Source: an uncultured Desulfobacteraceae bacterium (GTDB lineage: Bacteria; Desulfobacterota; Desulfobacteria; Desulfobacterales; UBA5852). From it: 64,000 nucleotides of DNA. Every line of letters starts with the position of its first letter. The stretch's first letter is position 1. The notes beneath the pieces are model-generated. The model ran no database searches. It saw nothing but the letters and a program-made list of their open reading frames with translations, and was not told the origin of the DNA. This document shows positions 1-9,429 of this stretch, piece by piece. The DNA lies in contig CAJXSL010000015.1 in NCBI GenBank assembly GCA_913060875.1, forward strand, positions 80,900 through 144,899. The letters run 5' to 3'. A program made the translations under genes and the position numbers.

Positions 1-1
1 C

Positions 2-517
2 ACCCAGCATGTGCTGATCTACAGCTGGCTGCTCTACCAGTATGCCCGCCAGGTGGAATCCCGCTTCATCCTGCACGACACCGAAGCGCGCGAGGTGGAA
101 GATTTTTATACCTACTACAATTCCACTGTGGCCGGCGGCACCCAGGTGGCCTCCGCCCTGGAACTGGTGAATACCATCGTGGAAAAAGAAAACCTGGCCC
201 CGGACTACAACATCTATGTCTTTCACGGGACGGACGGCGATGACTGGGACACCCAGGGTACCCGGAGCATACCGGCGTTGGAAACCATGCTCACCTATGC
301 CAGCCGGGTAGGCTTTACCGTGGTGGAACGACCGGCATCCGCCGGCGACACGGAGGTCAGCCGCTATCTGAACCACTCCCGCCTGCTCGAAACGCATGCC
401 GATCTGCTCAGGATGGACACCCTGTCCGAAGACGCCCCCGAATCCCGTCTGATCGAAGGTATCCGGCACCTGATCTCTGAAAAGGCTCCTGCCAGCCGGT
501 CAAGCGATTCAGGATAA
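2..517 (+). CDS. DUF444 (YeaH/YhbH) family protein, C-terminal part
   Basis: This is the last 171 codons of a gene whose start lies before the window; the frame is open from base 2. The protein has a VWA-like fold seen in YeaH/YhbH: a run rich in Tyr and Trp, then an FYTYYN segment, a GGTQVASAL helix and a DGDDWDT motif. In this family the gene lies beside prkA and spoVR, as it does here, and the three are co-expressed under starvation or sporulation-type stress in other bacteria. The molecular role is not settled. The stop is five bases before the spoVR start, so translation is probably coupled. The family call is confident; the function is not. Confidence 0.85.
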   Translation, partial: TQHVLIYSWLLYQYARQVESRFILHDTEAREVEDFYTYYNSTVAGGTQVASALELVNTIVEKENLAPDYNIYVFHGTDGDDWDTQGTRSIPALETMLTYASRVGFTVVERPASAGDTEVSRYLNHSRLLETHADLLRMDTLSEDAPESRLIEGIRHLISEKAPASRSSDSG

Positions 518-522
518 AACGC

Positions 523-2181
523 ATGGAACTGATCGACCAACATACCAAAAGCATCATGGAGGGCTGCAAAATCCGCGCCCGGTCAGCCGGACTCCAGTTT
601 GGAGATGAAACCCTGGAATATATCGTCACCAATCGCGACCTGCTGGAGCTTTCCCCCAAGATGATGATCCCGACGCTCTATGACTACTGGGTGCACGACG
701 TGGAGGTTTTAAAAGAGAAGGGCAAATACGAGCTCTACCCGGGCAATCCCTACGAAACCGTCATCAACACCCGCCCGGCCATTTCCTATTATAACGACAA
801 CAATCCGGATTGGCTCAATGTGATGATTTTCTACCATGTGCTGGGCCACATCGATATGTTCCAGAACAACGTTTTCTTTCGGCACACCTGGGATTACGAT
901 TTCAACGGCCGGGCCCTTTCGGACAAACGGGTCATTGCCCGGCTGCGATCGGAAAAGGGCCGCTGGGTCGACTACATTATCGAGTTTACCCGCGGCATCG
1001 ACAACCTGGTGGGATTCCATAAGGCCCTCTCGCGCCTGGACCAACCGTCCGGGCAAGGCTTCCCCTCTAAAATTGATTACTATTTTGATGTTTTTCTCCA
1101 GGCCCAGGACGATTTCAACATCAGCCGCTACGTTGCTGAAATCGACCGCTACAACCGCTGCCGCCGGGAAACCCCATCCCGTTGCGACGATGCCTTTTTT
1201 GCCGAAATCGAATTGAACCACCCGGAATTCCAGGCCCTGTACCAGAAGTATCGCGAAACCCACACGGGCGACCATCAGGATTTGATCGAGTTCATTGCCG
1301 CCCATTCCGAGTTCTTGAACAAAGATGAAAACCTGTGGATGAAAACCGTCATCCAGGTGGTGCGCCAGACGGCCATTTTCTTTCAGCCCCAGATTCGCAC
1401 AAAAATCCTGCACGAGGGCTGGGCCAGCTACTGGCATGAAAAGCTCTTCCTGCAGGACGATCGCATCCAGGGCCACGAAGTGGAATATGCGCGTGTCAAT
1501 GCCGGGGTTACCTCCCTGCCGCGCGTTGGACTGAATCCTTATGCCCTGGGGATGCGCCTGTTTCAGTACGTGGAGGAAATGGCCGACAAAGGCCGCTATA
1601 GTTTTCGGTTTCAACAACTGAAGGATGCCCGCCAGCGCGAGCGCTATGATACCGCCACAGGGAAAGGATATGCGCATATCTTTGACATCCGACGCAATTA
1701 TTGTGACTTCATGTTCATCAATGAATTCGTGGACCAGGATTTCGTGGACCGCCATCGGTTGTTCGTGGCGGGGAAGCGCCTGAATCGATCGCGCATGACA
1801 TGGGAATATTTTATCCAGAGCCGCGATGCGAACCGATACCGGCAAATGCTGATCGATTCCCTGTACCATCCCCCCCATATCGAGATCGACCGCAAGCGCA
1901 CCGATGAAGGCCCACTGGTGCTGAGGCACCGGTTCGAGGGCAAGCCGCTTGTCACCGAATTTATCGCCAACACGATGCTGGGCATCGAATACCTTTGGGG
2001 ACGGCCGGTCATTCTGGAAACCAATGAACAGGTGCCAACGGTTCCCAAGCCGGAACCTGCGCCATCCGCCGTACCCCTCGGCCGGCCAAGCGAAGAGCCC
2101 CCACCGCCCCCCGAGCAGTGGCAGCGCATCCGTTATACGATGCGAGACCGTAAGCTATCCCGCGAGGTTTTATCGGATTAG
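523..2181 (+). CDS. spoVR: SpoVR family protein
   Basis: A 552-aa protein, slightly longer than the usual 470-520 aa of SpoVR/YcgB. It shows the family pattern: an N-terminal segment with YDYWVHDVEVLKEKGKYELYPG, a central HEGWASYWHEKLF block, an FNINEF-like FMFINEFVD segment, and a RRNYCDF segment. The C-terminal 45 residues form a Pro-rich tail that the core family does not need. SpoVR was named for spore cortex formation in Bacillus, but the family is widespread in non-sporulating Proteobacteria together with PrkA and DUF444. It sits between those two genes in one plus-strand operon. Biochemical activity is unknown. Confidence 0.93.
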   Translation: MELIDQHTKSIMEGCKIRARSAGLQFGDETLEYIVTNRDLLELSPKMMIPTLYDYWVHDVEVLKEKGKYELYPGNPYETVINTRPAISYYNDNNPDWLNVMIFYHVLGHIDMFQNNVFFRHTWDYDFNGRALSDKRVIARLRSEKGRWVDYIIEFTRGIDNLVGFHKALSRLDQPSGQGFPSKIDYYFDVFLQAQDDFNISRYVAEIDRYNRCRRETPSRCDDAFFAEIELNHPEFQALYQKYRETHTGDHQDLIEFIAAHSEFLNKDENLWMKTVIQVVRQTAIFFQPQIRTKILHEGWASYWHEKLFLQDDRIQGHEVEYARVNAGVTSLPRVGLNPYALGMRLFQYVEEMADKGRYSFRFQQLKDARQRERYDTATGKGYAHIFDIRRNYCDFMFINEFVDQDFVDRHRLFVAGKRLNRSRMTWEYFIQSRDANRYRQMLIDSLYHPPHIEIDRKRTDEGPLVLRHRFEGKPLVTEFIANTMLGIEYLWGRPVILETNEQVPTVPKPEPAPSAVPLGRPSEEPPPPPEQWQRIRYTMRDRKLSREVLSD

Positions 2182-2189
2182 AGGTGTTC

Positions 2190-4556
2190 ATGGAAAACGT
2201 TCGCCAAGCCATGCAAAGCCTGGACCGTTCCATCAAGGAACGCGGGCAACCGCCCCCCATACCGTTCGAAGAATTTCTCGGACGCGTGGTCCAAAATCCC
2301 GAAGGGTTGATGCGCAATGTCTTCCAGGTCTTTCACGACATGATCAAAGCCTATGTCTCCGCAGGTCACGACGAATACCCGGAAGACCCCGAGTCCATCC
2401 ACTTTATCTATTACGACTGCAGCCGCTTGTTCGTGGAGGGATCGGACAATCCCTTCTTTGCCGACCGGCTGTTTGCCAACCGCCTGATCAAGCTGGCCGA
2501 AGCCATGAAACGCGGCGCCCAGCAAAACAAAATCTACATTTTCGACGGCCCCCCGGGGTGCGGCAAGAGCACGTTTCTGAACAATCTGCTGATGAAGTTC
2601 GAAGCCTACGGCAACACACCGGAAGGCATGCGGTACGAGGCGGTCTGGCGTATCGACCGCCAGCAGCTGGGTATCGAACCAGGGTCGGAAGCGCTTCCCT
2701 TCTTTGAGAAGATGTTTTCGCTCATGGAGCGCACTTCCCGCGAAAACGAACCGCCCACCAGCGAGGGCGGCTACGGTCACCCCGGCAACCATGCCGGGGC
2801 GCCGTTTTTCGAAAACGACGCCCTACCCCCTGTGGAATCGGATGTGGTCGAAATCCCCTGCCCCAGCCACGATCACCCGATCCTGATGATTCCCAAACAT
2901 TATCGGCGCTTATTTTTCGAAGATCTGTTTTCCAACGACCGCTTCAAATGGACCCTTTTCACCGACAAGGCCTACGACTGGGTCTTTCGGGATGTTCCCT
3001 GCACCATCTGCGCCTCGATTTACCAGGCCCTGCTGAACCGGCTCAAAAGCCCGCTGAGAGTCTTGAGCATGCTGTATGCCCAGCCCTATCGTTTCAAACG
3101 CCGTATCGGCCAGGGCATCAGCGTATTCAACCCGGGGGATCGCACCAGCAAAGAACTCGTGCGCACCAACGCCAACCTGCAAAATCAGATCAATTCAGCC
3201 CTGAGGGAAAGCAGCCAGATCAAATACCTCTTTTCGCGCTACGCCACGACCAACAATGGCATTTACGCCCTGATGGACATTAAATCCCACAATATCGAAC
3301 GGTTGATCGAATTGCACAATATCATCAGCGAGGGGGTACACAAGGTCGAAGATATCGAGGAGAATGTCAACTCCCTGCTGCTGGCCCTGATGAACCCGGA
3401 GGACAAAAAAAACATCCAGGATTTCCAATCCTTTTCCGACCGCATCGAGTATATCAATATCCCCTACATTCTCGACTTGAACACCGAGATTGCCATCTAC
3501 CGCAACATCTTCGGTCAACAGATCGACGGCAGTTTTCTGCCGCGGGTATTGCATAATTTTGCCCGTATCATTATCTCCTCGCGCCTGAATCTTAAATCCG
3601 AAGCCCTTATCGAATGGATCGGGAATCCGGACAAGTATCGTCGCTTCTGTGACGAAAATCTCCAGCTGTTGAAGATGGAAATCTACACGGGCTATATCCC
3701 CACCTGGCTCACCGAAAAAGACCGTAAACGTTTTACGGCCAAACGACGGCGCAAGGTCATCGGCGAATCGGAACGGGAAGGCGTGCGCGGATTCTCAGGT
3801 CGGGATTCCATCAAGATCTTCAGTGAATTCTACTCGGCTTTTGCCCGGGAAGACAAACTGATCACCATGGCCGATCTGTGCAAATATTTCACCAAGGTCC
3901 GCAAGGATCTTCTCGACCTCATCCCCGGCGGTTTTTTGGATTCCCTGGTCCGGATGTACGATTACACCGTGCTCCAGGAGGTCAAGGAGTCTCTTTTTTA
4001 TTACAACCGGGAACAGATCAGCCGGGACATTCTGAACTACCTCTTCGCAATCAATTTTGAACCTGGAGCCGTGGCCGTGTCGACCTACACCGGCGACCGG
4101 CTCGAAATTTCCGATGATTTTTTGGCCGACCTGGAAAAACGCCTGCTGGGCGATCGTGTCAGTAAAAACGAACGCGTGGCCTTCCGTGCGGACACCCAAA
4201 AGGCCTATACCACCCGCACCCTGACCCAGGAAATCATGATCGAAGGGCAGGCCGTCACCGAAACCCATCTATTCCAGGCCATTCTCGAGCAGTATGAACA
4301 CAATCTGAAGGAAAAAGCCCTGGACCCCTTCCTGGACAACGAAAACTTCCGGCAGGCCATCAAGGACTACCACGGCCCCTCTTTCAAAACGTTCGACCGT
4401 AAAATACGGGACGACGTCACCTTCCTGATCAACAATCTCGGGGGGAAATACCGCTACTCCGAAAAAGGCGCCCAGGAAGTCTGCATTTATGTCATCGACA
4501 ACGATCTGGCCCGGAAATTTGCGCAAAAGAATATGGGGGATAACAAAGGGGAATAA
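2190..4556 (+). CDS. prkA: PrkA AAA+ protein (serine protein kinase / AAA protease family)
   Basis: The ATG at 2190 is preferred over an in-frame GTG at 2184 because GAGG (2181-2184) stands five bases before it; this gives 788 aa. A Walker A motif GPPGCGKS lies near residue 120 (DNA about 2545-2580), within an AAA domain, followed by the PrkA C-terminal region. PrkA/YeaG was described as a Ser kinase; the Bacillus protein has also been reported to act as an AAA+ protease, so the activity is best left open. At 788 aa it is longer than the usual 640-690 aa; part of the excess is a Glu/Pro/Gly-rich insertion at about residues 185-235 after the Walker A region. It ends the DUF444-spoVR-prkA operon. 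Confidence 0.93.
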   Translation: MENVRQAMQSLDRSIKERGQPPPIPFEEFLGRVVQNPEGLMRNVFQVFHDMIKAYVSAGHDEYPEDPESIHFIYYDCSRLFVEGSDNPFFADRLFANRLIKLAEAMKRGAQQNKIYIFDGPPGCGKSTFLNNLLMKFEAYGNTPEGMRYEAVWRIDRQQLGIEPGSEALPFFEKMFSLMERTSRENEPPTSEGGYGHPGNHAGAPFFENDALPPVESDVVEIPCPSHDHPILMIPKHYRRLFFEDLFSNDRFKWTLFTDKAYDWVFRDVPCTICASIYQALLNRLKSPLRVLSMLYAQPYRFKRRIGQGISVFNPGDRTSKELVRTNANLQNQINSALRESSQIKYLFSRYATTNNGIYALMDIKSHNIERLIELHNIISEGVHKVEDIEENVNSLLLALMNPEDKKNIQDFQSFSDRIEYINIPYILDLNTEIAIYRNIFGQQIDGSFLPRVLHNFARIIISSRLNLKSEALIEWIGNPDKYRRFCDENLQLLKMEIYTGYIPTWLTEKDRKRFTAKRRRKVIGESEREGVRGFSGRDSIKIFSEFYSAFAREDKLITMADLCKYFTKVRKDLLDLIPGGFLDSLVRMYDYTVLQEVKESLFYYNREQISRDILNYLFAINFEPGAVAVSTYTGDRLEISDDFLADLEKRLLGDRVSKNERVAFRADTQKAYTTRTLTQEIMIEGQAVTETHLFQAILEQYEHNLKEKALDPFLDNENFRQAIKDYHGPSFKTFDRKIRDDVTFLINNLGGKYRYSEKGAQEVCIYVIDNDLARKFAQKNMGDNKGE

Positions 4557-4561
4557 TCAAC

Positions 4562-5353
4562 GTGTGGCTCGTTATGGCAAACGCCGGCCCACATCCGGAA
4601 AAAAGCTTCCGGGCTTTACAGGGATTGGCAATCGGTCTTTCAGCCTTTTGGGCTGTTTTGGCTACCGCCCATGTCTGCCCTCTCCGGGCCCAGGACTGGA
4701 CTGCTCGGCGCCAAGAAATGGTGGCGGCAATCCGCGCCGATGTGATCGCGACCCGCAACTATATCGGCAAAGGATTGCTCCGACCTGACGTGCTTGCGGT
4801 TCTGGAACAGATACCCCGGCATGCCTTTGTGCCTGAGGATGTGCGTCCGGCAGCTTATGAAAACCGGCCCTTGCCCATCGGATTCGGGCAGACCATTTCC
4901 CAGCCCTATATCGTGGCTCTCATGACGGATCTATTGGAACCCGCCGCCACCGACAGGGTTCTTGAGGTGGGCACCGGCTCCGGCTACCAGGCAGCCGTTC
5001 TGGCCGAACTCGTCGCACGCGTTTACTCTATCGAAATCATTCCCGAACTCGCCCGCCGGGCCAAAGAGCGTTTCGGACGCCTCGGGTATACGAAAATCGA
5101 AACGCGAGAGGGCGACGGCTATTTCGGCTGGTACGATGCCGCGCCCTTCGACGGCATCGTCGTCACCGCGGCGGCCGATCACGTTCCACCGCCGCTGGTG
5201 CGTCAACTCAAGGCCGGTGGCCGCATGGTCATCCCGGTCGGACAGCGCTTCAGTGTCCAGCAGTTGCTGCTCATTACCAAGGCCCAGAATGGCGACCTGA
5301 AAACCCGTCAGATCCTGCCGGTACGCTTCGTTCCCCTGACCGGCGTCCATTGA
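4562..5353 (+). CDS. pcm: Protein-L-isoaspartate O-methyltransferase, probably exported
   Basis: SAM-dependent repair of L-isoaspartyl residues. The SAM-binding motif I reads VLEVGTGSGYQAA, preceded by GQTISQPYIVA, both diagnostic of PCMT, and the domain closes with FVPLTG. The 263-aa length exceeds the usual 210 aa because of about 50 extra N-terminal residues. These contain a hydrophobic stretch (LAIGLSAFWAVLATAHVC) followed by RAQ, which looks like a signal peptide with an Ala-x-Ala-like cleavage region. The enzyme is therefore likely periplasmic, as is seen for some proteobacterial PCMTs. GTG at 4562 is chosen because AAAGGGG precedes it at suitable distance; an ATG at 4574 is an alternative. 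It begins six bases after prkA. Confidence 0.88.
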   Translation: MWLVMANAGPHPEKSFRALQGLAIGLSAFWAVLATAHVCPLRAQDWTARRQEMVAAIRADVIATRNYIGKGLLRPDVLAVLEQIPRHAFVPEDVRPAAYENRPLPIGFGQTISQPYIVALMTDLLEPAATDRVLEVGTGSGYQAAVLAELVARVYSIEIIPELARRAKERFGRLGYTKIETREGDGYFGWYDAAPFDGIVVTAAADHVPPPLVRQLKAGGRMVIPVGQRFSVQQLLLITKAQNGDLKTRQILPVRFVPLTGVH

Positions 5354-5368
5354 ACCGGGACTCATGTT

Positions 5369-7810
5369 ATGTCGGCTGCCCCCGATAACGCCTCACCATT
5401 GCCTCCTATGAGTGCCGTGGGCATGCTGTCGGCCGCCGTTCTCGCTTATGAGCTCCTCCTCATGCGTCTTTTTGCCATCGTTCACTGGCACCATTTCGCC
5501 TTTATGATGATCAGTATCGCCCTGCTGGGATACGGGGCCAGCGGAACATTTATCGCCCTGCTGCCTGCGATGAGGGCAAGCCGCCTGCGTTGGCTGTTTC
5601 CAGTCGGGGCGGCCGGATTCAGTATCGCCTGTGTGATCTGTTTTCTCGCCGCACAGCACCTACCTTTCAATGCTCTCGAGGTTTTCTGGAATCCACGTCA
5701 ATGGGCATACCTGGCCGGTATCTACGGGTTGCTCTTTCTGCCCTTTTTCTTCGCCGCCACCAGTATTGGCACGGCCCTTCGTTTCGGCGGTCCGCGGATA
5801 CCGCAGCTGTACGCTGCTGACCTGTGCGGCGCCTCCGTCGGGGCATGTGGGACCGCCGGCCTCCTTTTCCGCATAACACCGTCGACGGCGCTGGTCATCG
5901 TGTCCAGCATCGGCGCCCTGGCCGCCGCCGCAACGGCCCTTCGCTGGCAGTTGAAGCAACGCGCGCTAGTTGCCATAGCGACCGCCGGCTGGATTACCCT
6001 CTTGGGATTAGGGACGGTGCACTGGCATATCCCCGCCATCAATGCCTATAAACCACTGGCCCAAGCCCTGCGTATTCCGGGCACCCACATGCTTTATCAG
6101 CGGCATCATCCCATGGGGTGGCTAAGCGTGGTTCGAAATGCCACCATCCCCTTTCGCTACGCCCCGGGACTCAGCCTGAACAGCGAGGCCGCCATCCCCG
6201 ATCAGGCCGCGATCTTTATTGACGGGCAGGCCATGAGCGCAGTCGATCGCTATCGCGGCCATTCGGAAGCAATCGTTTATCTTCGCCAAACGACCCTAAG
6301 CATCGGGTTGCACCTGCGCCCCAATGCAAAACGGATTTTGGTTGTCAACGCCGGCGGCGGTCAGGACATCCTGAGAGCCAACGCCTACGGCGGCCATCAA
6401 ATCGATGCCGTCGACCCCCATCCCGATTATGCGTCTTTGCTGCACAATGAACTGGCCGATTTCTGGAGGGGGCAAATGCCCAGCGGACGCCTCCATTACC
6501 ACACCACCACGGTCCGTGCGTTCCTGCAGCCTCCCCGAAAACCCTACGGTTTGATTCAGCTTCCGCCGGGGAGTAATGGCGGCAGCGGCGCTTCGGCCTT
6601 CGGTGAGAACACGCTGCTGACCATCGAAGGTCTGGCGCAATTGTGGCAGTATCTGGAACCCGGCGGTCTCCTGGTTGTTCCCCTCTGGGCCCGCCTGCCG
6701 CCGCGCGGCAGCCTGAAAGCGTTTCGCATGGCCGTGATCATGCTCGAAGACCAGGGCATCGTCCATCCATCCGATCATCTGGCCATGATCCGGGACTGGC
6801 GCACTGCCGTCATGTTGATCGCTAAGTCTTCCCTTGCAAACGTCGAGCAAAACGCCGTCCGCAACTTCTGCCGCCGCTGGGGGTTCGACCTGGTCTTTCT
6901 TCCCAGCCTCCGCCCGGAGGAAGTCAATCGGCACAATGTCCTTGCGCAACCGTTCTTCGCGAATGCGGCCCGGGCGCTCGTCGGCGAGGGCCGGGAGGCG
7001 TTCTGCCAGCGTTATAAATTCGATCTGCGCCCGGCCACGGACGACCGCCCTTTTTTTGGACATTTCTTCAAATGGCGCGCCCTGCCTGAAATCGCCGCAC
7101 TGCGCACAGCCGGTGGCATTGCCCTTCTCGATTGGGGGTACCCCGTTCTCCTGGCGGCGTTGGCCCAGGCCGTGGTGTTCAGCCTGTTTTTCATCGGCCT
7201 GCCGGTTCTCAAAAACAGGCTCGGTAAAAGGGAAAGCCGTATCGGCCGGCGGCAAGACTTGGCGATACTGCTCTACTTCAGTGTCGTTGGCGGCGGATTC
7301 CTCCTTCTGGAAATCGCCTACATGCAACGCCTGACACTCGTCCTGCATCACCCCCTGGTGGCCGCCACCCTCACCCTGACCGGCTTTCTCATGGGAGCCG
7401 GGATCGGCAGCATCTGCGCCTACCAGGCCGTGGCCAAGGGTATGGCGGTCCGGCGCCTCCTGCGAAAAAGCCTGATGGCCGTCTGTTTGATCGGTATGCT
7501 GGAACTGGCGGCCATGCCCTGGTTGATGGCCCGGCTTGGCAGCATGCCGCTCGGGATCGCCGCCGCTGCAGCCGTCGGTCTGATCATGCCACTGGGCGTG
7601 GCCATGGGCATGCCGTTCCCGTTAGGTCTGGCCCTATTGAATCGCCATTGGATGGAAGGGATTCCCTGGGCTTGGGGCATCAATGGCTGCAGCACGGTAA
7701 TTAGTGCGGTTGCGGCACCGTTGATCGCCATTTCGATGGGTTACACCGGGGTTATTACACTGGCCATCCTGCTTTATGGATTCGGCTTGGTCCTGGCAAA
7801 ATGGCTCTGA
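5369..7810 (+). CDS. Membrane-bound spermidine/spermine synthase-like protein
   Basis: An 813-aa polytopic protein. About seven hydrophobic segments (residues 15-220) precede a soluble domain (about 230-580), which contains a methyltransferase-like VVNAGGGQDILRA loop. About six more hydrophobic segments follow to the C terminus. This arrangement fits the large integral-membrane spermidine-synthase-like proteins. The soluble domain keeps the Rossmann glycine loop, but I cannot confirm the aminopropyltransferase acidic residues, so polyamine synthesis should not be assumed. It starts 15 bases after pcm and is likely co-transcribed with it. It converges on the NfeD-like gene downstream with only seven bases between the stops. 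Confidence 0.8.
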   Translation: MSAAPDNASPLPPMSAVGMLSAAVLAYELLLMRLFAIVHWHHFAFMMISIALLGYGASGTFIALLPAMRASRLRWLFPVGAAGFSIACVICFLAAQHLPFNALEVFWNPRQWAYLAGIYGLLFLPFFFAATSIGTALRFGGPRIPQLYAADLCGASVGACGTAGLLFRITPSTALVIVSSIGALAAAATALRWQLKQRALVAIATAGWITLLGLGTVHWHIPAINAYKPLAQALRIPGTHMLYQRHHPMGWLSVVRNATIPFRYAPGLSLNSEAAIPDQAAIFIDGQAMSAVDRYRGHSEAIVYLRQTTLSIGLHLRPNAKRILVVNAGGGQDILRANAYGGHQIDAVDPHPDYASLLHNELADFWRGQMPSGRLHYHTTTVRAFLQPPRKPYGLIQLPPGSNGGSGASAFGENTLLTIEGLAQLWQYLEPGGLLVVPLWARLPPRGSLKAFRMAVIMLEDQGIVHPSDHLAMIRDWRTAVMLIAKSSLANVEQNAVRNFCRRWGFDLVFLPSLRPEEVNRHNVLAQPFFANAARALVGEGREAFCQRYKFDLRPATDDRPFFGHFFKWRALPEIAALRTAGGIALLDWGYPVLLAALAQAVVFSLFFIGLPVLKNRLGKRESRIGRRQDLAILLYFSVVGGGFLLLEIAYMQRLTLVLHHPLVAATLTLTGFLMGAGIGSICAYQAVAKGMAVRRLLRKSLMAVCLIGMLELAAMPWLMARLGSMPLGIAAAAAVGLIMPLGVAMGMPFPLGLALLNRHWMEGIPWAWGINGCSTVISAVAAPLIAISMGYTGVITLAILLYGFGLVLAKWL

Positions 7811-7817
7811 AAAATGA

Positions 7818-8309
7818 TCACGGGCGGGTTTCCTGGTTTGGCGAACTGGAACAACCCACCGCGTTATGTATTGTCGCGCTGTCCGCGGTCAATTCTTTCT
7901 CAACCCCATCGGGAGTCACGTACAGGGTCAGCCCCTTCATTTGATGGATCCGCACTGGGCTGCCATTCTCGATGGGGGGTCCATCCCCAACTTTTACCGC
8001 CCGCCAGAGTTCACCACGCACTTGCACGTATCCGCTGGGTTGAAGTCGTTGCTTGGCAATGCCCTGGGCGCCAATCATGCCCGGCGCCTTCGTTTTCTCA
8101 CCTCCATCATAAGCGCGCCAGATGAAGGGGAACAGGATTATGTCCTTGGCGATCCAGAACAGGACCAGGCCCCAGAAGAGTCCGTCGGAAAATGTTACCC
8201 ACCGCCGGACAAGGGTTAAGACCAGAACGAAAACAACCAGTTCGGCCCCCCCCAGCAGGGCATAACGGATATAAACAGATCGATTGATTGTTTTCTTACC
8301 TGAAGACAT
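7818..8309 (-). CDS. NfeD-like membrane protein
   Basis: A 163-aa protein with two hydrophobic segments (about residues 14-36 and 42-62), then an OB-fold-like C-terminal domain. The latter has the NfeD pattern G-x-x-G-x-A (GMIGAQGIA), a VQVRGELWRA strand and VRIHQMKGLTLYV near the end. Short NfeD proteins usually accompany a stomatin/SPFH protein; none is encoded nearby, so this copy stands alone. The last about 20 residues (NAVGCSSSPNQETRP) are not conserved in kind. Role in membrane quality control is inferred from the family only. Confidence 0.8.
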   Translation of the reverse strand: MSSGKKTINRSVYIRYALLGGAELVVFVLVLTLVRRWVTFSDGLFWGLVLFWIAKDIILFPFIWRAYDGGEKTKAPGMIGAQGIAKQRLQPSGYVQVRGELWRAVKVGDGPPIENGSPVRIHQMKGLTLYVTPDGVEKELTADSATIHNAVGCSSSPNQETRP

Positions 8310-8540
8310 AAATTCATCTTTTCACAAGGGCCGGGTCAACCCGCATCGACTTTGGGCATGGCGTCCGCGGCAATGACTGCATTGCCCGGAAGGCGCCCTT
8401 TGGTGGCTGCCGGCGGGTGGTGAAAGCCCTATCCAAATTATCGCACAGCACAAAGCCAGTACACTATTTACCCAGAGGGGTAAAGAGAAAGGGTGATTGC
8501 CCCCAGCAAACCGTGCTTAGGCCTCCCACCCTTATTCTTG

Positions 8541-8557
8541 TAAATGGATGGACACTA
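8541..8557. repeat. Solo terminal repeat (matches the MITE-like element at 28466-28611)
   Basis: The sequence AAATGGATGGACACTA matches one end of the 146-bp palindromic element at 28466-28611. The similarity runs on into the flank (C-G/C-CTAA). It lies three bases beyond the stop of the DNA ligase gene, read on the minus strand. No second end or palindrome arm is visible nearby, so it is a solo end or a decayed copy. Confidence 0.55.
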
Positions 8558-8559
8558 CG

Positions 8560-9429
8560 CTAATAATTCTCCCTGACTCTTAAAAAGGACGGAAATCGTG
8601 GTATGCCCGACGCATAAAAACCGTAATATTTGAAGGTAACGAGTGACCCGACAGGAGGCGGATTTTCTCTTTCGGCGTCAGAAAAGCCGGTACCAATCTT
8701 GAATCTGATATTGCGATCCGGCAAAGCCACCAGCAAAGCACCCAATCGGCCCGTGTTCCTACCCTTCCCTGGAAGATGCGCGATCACCACTGCTTCCGTA
8801 TCCGCATAACTTTTTACCTTCAGGATGTCCCGGCTACGTCCAGGGGTATAGGGCGACCCGCGTCTCCTGAGGATGATGCCTTCGCCGCCGAACTTTTCGA
8901 TTCTTTGAAGCTCGCTGTCCAAATACTTCTGACTCACCACCGGCCGGTGTTGGATGATAAATGCATACTCAGACGGGTGTTTGTCAAACCATCCGGCTGC
9001 TTGGCTCAATCGCGCTTCAAATCCGCCAGGAGCCTTGGGAACATCGAATATGGCGAACTGCAATTCCAACCACCCGTCGTGCGGCCCTTGTTGCTTGACG
9101 ATACCGATGGCCTTTTCAAAGGTGTTGCGTCCCCCCCAGATTTCTCCTTCCACTGGAAAATCCGGAAAATTATGCGTAAACGCCAAAGGCGGTTCGAAGG
9201 GCCTTCCGCTCTTGGATAACAGTTGACAGCCGTCCCAATAGCCCCTCACTCCGTCGAGCTTCTCACTCATCAGCCATTCGGAAAAATCGATGTCACCTTC
9301 GTATACAAGCGGCAACATGACCTCCGCAGCCTGGATACGTGATCCTGCAAGACCCGCAAAGATCACCATCAAAAGGACCGCATACTTAAAAATAGAGCCA
9401 TCTCGGCACGCTTTCTCTTTGATGTTCAT
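8560..9429 (-). CDS. ligE: ATP-dependent DNA ligase, exported LigE type
   Basis: A 289-aa minimal ATP-dependent DNA ligase. Motif I is SEKLDGVRGYWDG near residue 55, with the Lys that is adenylated. VEGEIWGG corresponds to motif III, GGEGIILRR to motif IV and DILKVKSY to motif V; a short OB-fold region follows. Residues 1-34 form a basic start and hydrophobic core ending in RIQAAEV, a typical signal peptide, as known for LigE-type ligases of Gram-negative bacteria. Its natural role is uncertain; periplasmic nick sealing during DNA uptake or in extracellular DNA has been proposed for the family. The start codon overlaps the stop of a transposase remnant (ATGA). Confidence 0.88.
   Translation of the reverse strand: MNIKEKACRDGSIFKYAVLLMVIFAGLAGSRIQAAEVMLPLVYEGDIDFSEWLMSEKLDGVRGYWDGCQLLSKSGRPFEPPLAFTHNFPDFPVEGEIWGGRNTFEKAIGIVKQQGPHDGWLELQFAIFDVPKAPGGFEARLSQAAGWFDKHPSEYAFIIQHRPVVSQKYLDSELQRIEKFGGEGIILRRRGSPYTPGRSRDILKVKSYADTEAVVIAHLPGKGRNTGRLGALLVALPDRNIRFKIGTGFSDAERENPPPVGSLVTFKYYGFYASGIPRFPSFLRVRENY

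Noticed and set aside
709..1929. 406-aa open frame on the minus strand inside spoVR
   Set aside because: It is antisense to a clear gene, has no recognisable domain, and GC-rich codon use opens such shadows; SpoVR motifs support the plus strand.
6296..7351. 351-aa minus-strand frame inside the spermidine-synthase-like gene
   Set aside because: Antisense to a continuous membrane protein; no motifs.
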